64,000 nt of DNA from Gammaproteobacteria bacterium (GTDB lineage: Bacteria; Pseudomonadota; Gammaproteobacteria; Pseudomonadales; Pseudohongiellaceae), in contig JAQWPL010000018.1 of assembly GCA_029245395.1 (NCBI GenBank), forward strand, positions 1 to 64,000, in the 5' to 3' direction. The position numbers and the translations under genes were made by a program. Of the stretch, positions 59,925 through 64,000 are shown piece after piece. A model generated the notes under the pieces. The model made no database searches. It had not been told where the DNA came from and was given only the letters and a program-made list of their open reading frames with translations. The first letter of the stretch is position 1. The number at the start of each line of letters is the position of its first letter.

Positions 59925-61928
59925 TTAATTTCGGGGTCTGGGCCCATAGTGAGGTATTTCTGCACCGTACTCATAAGCACCAATATCCGGTGCTCGCCCG
60001 TTAAAGCCGTCATTGATATTGGGGAGCACCACTCCGGCATCAATAGCATCTGAACCGCGGCGCAGGCGCAGGTCCACTTCTTCCGTGTCATAAAGCCGAG
60101 TCGGATCATCCAGGACTGGCATCTGCGCATTCACAAAATCCCCGTAATCCAGCAACACACTATTGGCATCCTGGCCGGAGCCTTGCTGATAAGATTCAAA
60201 AGTGGCGTAGTTACGCTCAACCAGCGGACTTTCAAAATCTGCATTAATTTCACGGGGCGGGGAATGCCAACTGAAGGCGACATCAGTATCAGGGTTTACA
60301 TAAAAACCATTGTAGTCACTGCTTGAATAATTGGTGTAGGTACGAATTGCCAATGTGGACGGCTGACGTTCCTGACCAAAAATCAGGTTATTTCGAAAAT
60401 GCAGATTGGAAGCAGGAGTGATCTGTCTGACTTCGCCGATATAGGTGTTGTGGTAGTAGAGTATTCCAGCCGGGTCTGCATGAATTTTCACCGGGCCGTA
60501 AGGGCTGTGATATACCACATTACGGATGAAATAGACTGGTCCGCCGAATACTGGCTGTGGACTCATGCCGCCCACGGCGACATTGAAACAGCGGTTATCG
60601 AAGACGCGCATATTATGCATGGAGCCATCGGCCTCAAAACAGTTGTCATCCAGGTTGGACACATCATTGCCGTAGATATCAATTGATACGGGCATGCGGT
60701 CTCTGGGTATATTCGGGTAGCCATCCGGCATGCCATAGGTGGCATGGTCCAGGGCATCATGGAAGCCGGTCACTTTGTTATAGGCAATCACGTGTCCTGC
60801 GCCGTAGATGGAAACGGCGTAGTAGGAATCCAGCAAGCGTTTTTCCTCAAAATCCGGATCTTCATTCCAGGGTGGAATGTTGTACCAGCCCATCAGCTCG
60901 TTCGGTCTACGACCGATCATGACATTATCGGCAATGTAAAACTTTCTGGACCCCGACCAGTCGGAATGAATGGCAGTAGCCACATCTTCGAAGCGGCTGT
61001 GTTTCACCATGATGCCTTCTGCACCGATAATATTTTTAATGCCCGCTTCAATAGCGATATTAGTGTTGCGAAAAGTAAGCCCGTCGAATAAATGCCAGCT
61101 GCTGCCCATCATATTGAAGAGAACATTATTGTCGGCGCCATCAAAAATTACCTCGCCGTCGCCAGCGGCCTTGATAGTGATAGGCATGTCTTCGCTGGCT
61201 TTTGCTGTCAAGTAATAGGTGCCGTCCCATGTGGTGCCGCAACAGGTGGTGTAGCCTGAATCAATTTCATGGGTGTAATTGCGGCGATCAAATTCTTTGT
61301 AAATGCCTGCATGAACCAAAAGCGTGTCGCCAGGCTTTACCCGTTGAGCCGAAGCGCGGCTCCAATCTCCTCCAAGCCCCGCCATGTAGTAGGCCTGGAG
61401 CAGCCCATGAAATGCTGGTTGCTCTTCAGGACCGGTATGATCAAGAGGATAGACATGCAGGACGCGCCCGCCACTAAAGGCTTCTGGTTCTGCGCGCGTT
61501 TTAACAGTGATTGTACGTTCGGCATTCCCGGTTACTCCATCGGGATCATGTAAGTTAAAACGGGCTTCATAGTCTGTGTTTGGTTCAAGATAGAATATGC
61601 TGCCAGCAAACATATTAGGAGCAGTGTAATCCAGGGTCAGGTCATAGACGGAGCGTTCATTCTGAATTCTCAGTAAGGGAAGACCTTCTTGCCAGTTACG
61701 CTCACCGGTCTTTCGGTAGGACAAGACAACTTCCGCATTGCGATTGTCATCGCCTTCGATATACCACTCAAAACCCAGTGATATCAATGTAGGTGGTTCA
61801 ATGAAAAGCTCGCCAGCGACAGTGTTGTCAGAATTGGTTGCTGCAAACAGAGCAGGCGAAATTATTATTAAAAAAATAAACGACAGGATACGGATTTGTG
61901 AATAATGTGAGTTGTGATTTTGAACCAT
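59925..61928 (-). CDS. Exported right-handed parallel beta-helix protein
   Basis: A 667-residue secreted protein. The signal peptide (ILSFIFLIIISPALFAATNS) is followed by a fibronectin-III-like domain to about residue 150 (ISLGFEWYIEGDDNRNAEVV, NTDYEARFNL). The next 400 or so residues have turns and repeats of a pectate-lyase-like beta-helix: VKPGDTLLVHAGIYKEF, ITIKAAGDGEVIFDGADN, FDGLTFRNTNIAIEAG, YAVSIYGAGHVIAYNKVTG, LHFRNNLIFGQ. The end has RGSDAIDAGVVLPNINDGFN and RAPDIGAYEYG, common in such proteins. The ligand or substrate may be a polysaccharide, but is not shown. Confidence 0.82.
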   Translation of the reverse strand: MVQNHNSHYSQIRILSFIFLIIISPALFAATNSDNTVAGELFIEPPTLISLGFEWYIEGDDNRNAEVVLSYRKTGERNWQEGLPLLRIQNERSVYDLTLDYTAPNMFAGSIFYLEPNTDYEARFNLHDPDGVTGNAERTITVKTRAEPEAFSGGRVLHVYPLDHTGPEEQPAFHGLLQAYYMAGLGGDWSRASAQRVKPGDTLLVHAGIYKEFDRRNYTHEIDSGYTTCCGTTWDGTYYLTAKASEDMPITIKAAGDGEVIFDGADNNVLFNMMGSSWHLFDGLTFRNTNIAIEAGIKNIIGAEGIMVKHSRFEDVATAIHSDWSGSRKFYIADNVMIGRRPNELMGWYNIPPWNEDPDFEEKRLLDSYYAVSIYGAGHVIAYNKVTGFHDALDHATYGMPDGYPNIPRDRMPVSIDIYGNDVSNLDDNCFEADGSMHNMRVFDNRCFNVAVGGMSPQPVFGGPVYFIRNVVYHSPYGPVKIHADPAGILYYHNTYIGEVRQITPASNLHFRNNLIFGQERQPSTLAIRTYTNYSSSDYNGFYVNPDTDVAFSWHSPPREINADFESPLVERNYATFESYQQGSGQDANSVLLDYGDFVNAQMPVLDDPTRLYDTEEVDLRLRRGSDAIDAGVVLPNINDGFNGRAPDIGAYEYGAEIPHYGPRPRN

Positions 61929-62025
61929 GACTTTCCCCTTGAAGCTTTACTGATCTTGTTAATATACCAATTGTGCATCAGGGGGTGAGGAATGCAACAA
62001 GGTTGTACTTATGGGCTATTATTGA

Positions 62026-62520
62026 TCAGAACGTCAGATTTTGTAAACGGCGCAGAATCTGATTGACCAGTTCCCGGCGCATTTCATCTTCCATTAAATC
62101 CCTTTCTTCTGCCTTGGCCACTGCGCTGTTGGGGTCTGCCAGATAAACTTTTTCAATAGCCAGAGTTTCAGGCCCAAAAACAACATCACTCCGACTTCTT
62201 AACTGCACAGGCACACTGAGAATGAGCTCATACTCACCGGCCCTGGCATTGGAGTTGACGGATAGAACACGTTCTTCGCTATTTTCGCTGCCTATGCCAA
62301 GCCTGTAAGCATCAATAGCGGGATCATCCAGAAGTGTGATGTCATTGGCGATCAAAGCGCGGCGTAATTCCCGGTAAAGATCACTGTCGTCATCTGTACT
62401 TTCCAGGTAGATATTTTGCAGCGTTGAGGAGAGATCAAAAGAACCGCGCAGAGTGAAACCGCAGCCAGATAAAGCCACTGAAATAAGAATGATGAAAATT
62501 TGTTTCAAGTATTGATGCAT
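62026..62520 (-). CDS. lptE: LPS-assembly lipoprotein LptE
   Basis: A 164-residue outer-membrane lipoprotein that plugs the LptD barrel during lipopolysaccharide insertion. Lipobox LSGC (Cys20), then GFTLRG, typical of LptE. IYLESTDDDSDLYRELRRAL near 38-57 and AEERDLMEDEMRRELVNQIL near 137-156 fit the family. It lies 34 bp downstream of leuS, the standard partner. Confidence 0.93.
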   Translation of the reverse strand: MHQYLKQIFIILISVALSGCGFTLRGSFDLSSTLQNIYLESTDDDSDLYRELRRALIANDITLLDDPAIDAYRLGIGSENSEERVLSVNSNARAGEYELILSVPVQLRSRSDVVFGPETLAIEKVYLADPNSAVAKAEERDLMEDEMRRELVNQILRRLQNLTF

Positions 62521-62554
62521 CCTGGAAAGTATAACTTGAAGTGGGCAACCAGTC

Positions 62555-64000
62555 TCAGTTCGCTACGATATTCACCAGTTTGCCTGGAACAACGATGACT
62601 TTTCTGACAGTCAGGCCTTCAGCAAATTTTTGCACATTGGCATCTGCCAGGGCGGCAGCTTCCATGTCCTGTTTACTGATATCGGCAGAAACATCCAGTT
62701 TGGCACGCAGTTTACCGTTGACCTGAAGGACTATCTGGATGGTGTCCTGTACCAGTGCTTCGTCATCATAAGTTGGCCATGTTGCATCCATGACGGCCCC
62801 TGTGTGCCCCAGATGCTGCCAAAGCACATGGCTCATGTGGGGGACAATAGGAGCAAGCAGTAACACCATGGCTTCAACGGCTTCCTGGAAGACCGCCTGA
62901 TTCTGGCTGCCATCCTGAATATCGTTGTTAGCAGTTAAGCTGCTCAGTTCATTATAGAGTTCCATGACAGCAGCAATGGCGGTGTTGAATACCTGCCTGC
63001 GGTCATAATCATCAGTGACTTTTTTTATCGTACTGTGAGTTTTAAGGCGTATGGCTTTCTGGGCATCATCAAGAGTTGCTTTGTCGACTGCTACTGTAGA
63101 AGTTTTGTATTCCCCGATCAGTTTCCACAGGCGTTTCAAGAATCGATAGGCACCTTCCACGCCGGAATCCGACCATTCCAGACTCTGGTCCGGGGGGGAG
63201 GTGAACATCATATACATGCGTACGGTGTCAGCCCCGTATCTTTCTATCATGCCTTCCGGGTCTACCGTATTGCCAAGTGACTTGGACATTTTGGCGCCGT
63301 CTTTCAACACCATGCCCTGGGTCAGCAGGCGTTTGAAAGGCTCATCTGTGGACACCAGGCCTTCATCCCTGAGCAGCTTGTGGAAGAATCGAGCGTAGAG
63401 CAAATGCAAGATGGCGTGTTCGATACCACCAATATACTGATCTACATCCAGCCAGTAATCCATGGCCTCCTTATTCAGCATGGCCCCGTCTTCACGAGGT
63501 GAAGCAAAGCGCGCGTAATACCAGGAGCTTTCCATGAAAGTATCGAAAGTATCGGTTTCCCTTTCTGCCTTGCCGTCACATTCAGGGCAGGTAGTGTCAA
63601 TAAAATCGGTCATTTTCTTGAGGGGTGAGCCGCTGCCATCAAATTCCACATTTTCTGGCAGGACAACAGGCAATTCACTTTCAGGGACGGGAACGCTGCC
63701 ACAAGAAGTGCAATTGATCATTGGGATTGGGGCGCCCCAATATCGCTGGCGACTAACACCCCAATCACGCAGTCGGAAATTGATAGCCTTTCGGCCGGTG
63801 CCTAAGTTAGTAAAAAAATTCACCATGTGAGCAAAGGCCGCATTAAAGTCGAGGCCGTCGATGTCACCGGAATTGATGCAAACGCCTTTGTCCGTGAAAG
63901 CCTGCTTATCCAAATCATATTCAGTACCGCTATCTGCGGGTGTGATCACCTGTTTAATTTCAATGCCATATTTGCGCGCAAACTCCCAGTCCCTCTGGTC
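62555..64000 (-). CDS. leuS: Leucyl-tRNA synthetase, C-terminal part (5' end outside the window)
   Basis: The 482 visible codons run to the right edge in frame ([20 protein letters not shown] at the edge), so the 5' portion is missing. Present are the end of the editing domain, the zinc-finger-like CTSCG and CPECDG, the catalytic KMSKS loop in [18 protein letters not shown], the anticodon-binding helical domain ([11 protein letters not shown]) and the C-terminal domain ending [14 protein letters not shown]. It precedes lptE in the conserved order. Confidence 0.97.
   Translation of the reverse strand, partial: DQRDWEFARKYGIEIKQVITPADSGTEYDLDKQAFTDKGVCINSGDIDGLDFNAAFAHMVNFFTNLGTGRKAINFRLRDWGVSRQRYWGAPIPMINCTSCGSVPVPESELPVVLPENVEFDGSGSPLKKMTDFIDTTCPECDGKAERETDTFDTFMESSWYYARFASPREDGAMLNKEAMDYWLDVDQYIGGIEHAILHLLYARFFHKLLRDEGLVSTDEPFKRLLTQGMVLKDGAKMSKSLGNTVDPEGMIERYGADTVRMYMMFTSPPDQSLEWSDSGVEGAYRFLKRLWKLIGEYKTSTVAVDKATLDDAQKAIRLKTHSTIKKVTDDYDRRQVFNTAIAAVMELYNELSSLTANNDIQDGSQNQAVFQEAVEAMVLLLAPIVPHMSHVLWQHLGHTGAVMDATWPTYDDEALVQDTIQIVLQVNGKLRAKLDVSADISKQDMEAAALADANVQKFAEGLTVRKVIVVPGKLVNIVAN

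Overview
The window looks like a chromosome segment of a marine, gammaproteobacterial heterotroph. The gene content (nadD-rsfS-rlmH-mrdA-rodA-rlpA-dacA-ybeD-lipB-lipA, ilv-pssA-msrPQ, leuS-lptE, holA) is gammaproteobacterial. The many exported proteins of the DUF6152, DUF5916, DUF4159, DUF885 and tannase types, together with a structured leader before ilvB, suggest the oligotrophic marine gammaproteobacteria or a Pseudohongiella/OM182-like relative. That placement is inference; the window has no rRNA gene. No CRISPR array or prophage was seen.

Layout. 1-0.33 kb: the end of an IS3-like element inside a decayed amino-acid permease. 0.4-4.1 kb: alkaline phosphatase opposite exopolyphosphatase (phosphate metabolism), then two small overlapping genes (ASCH, CPXCG). 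4.3-9.9 kb: secreted proteins (DUF6152, DUF5916 barrel, DUF4159, membrane dipeptidase). 9.9-18.4 kb: ilvB-ilvH behind a long structured leader, an inverted segment with a START-domain gene and ilvC, pssA, msrPQ, and a tRNA-Ile flanked by two aberrant tRNA-Ile-like copies. 18.5-30.9 kb: an accessory block of exported enzymes (tannase, arylsulfotransferase-like, aldo/keto reductase, several paralogous DUF6152-like proteins, DUF885 peptidase, SIMPL protein, triheme cytochrome c). 31-33.9 kb: hydroxyacid dehydrogenase, two tandem DUF3237 genes, a Tat substrate. 34-36 kb: a four-gene ECF sigma factor operon ending in a protein made of 18-residue repeats. 36-38.7 kb: M14 peptidase with a frameshifted signal peptide, DUF924, TPR protein. 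38.8-41.1 kb: serA-serC. 41.3-52.1 kb: GIY-YIG, proA and the long cell-wall/lipoate cluster. 52.1-64 kb: holA, then about 9 kb of accessory genes, then lptE and the 3' part of leuS.

How the parts work together. The core genes supply branched-chain amino acids (IlvBH, IlvC), serine (SerA, SerC), proline (ProA), NAD (NadD), lipoate (LipB, LipA), phosphatidylserine (PssA), and cell-wall elongation and maturation (PBP2, RodA, RlpA, DacA). The accessory genes are mostly secreted hydrolases and redox proteins that could release and modify plant- or alga-derived esters and aromatics, but no substrate can be read from the sequence.

Most noteworthy: the tRNA-Ile triplet in which both outer copies carry the same enlarged anticodon loop; the ilvB leader with several hairpins and a Leu/Ile/Val-rich micro-ORF; the sigma factor operon with a Spy/CpxP-like 18-residue repeat protein; the apparent inversion of ilvC out of its usual operon; the 9-kb insertion separating leuS-lptE from holA; and four gene fossils.
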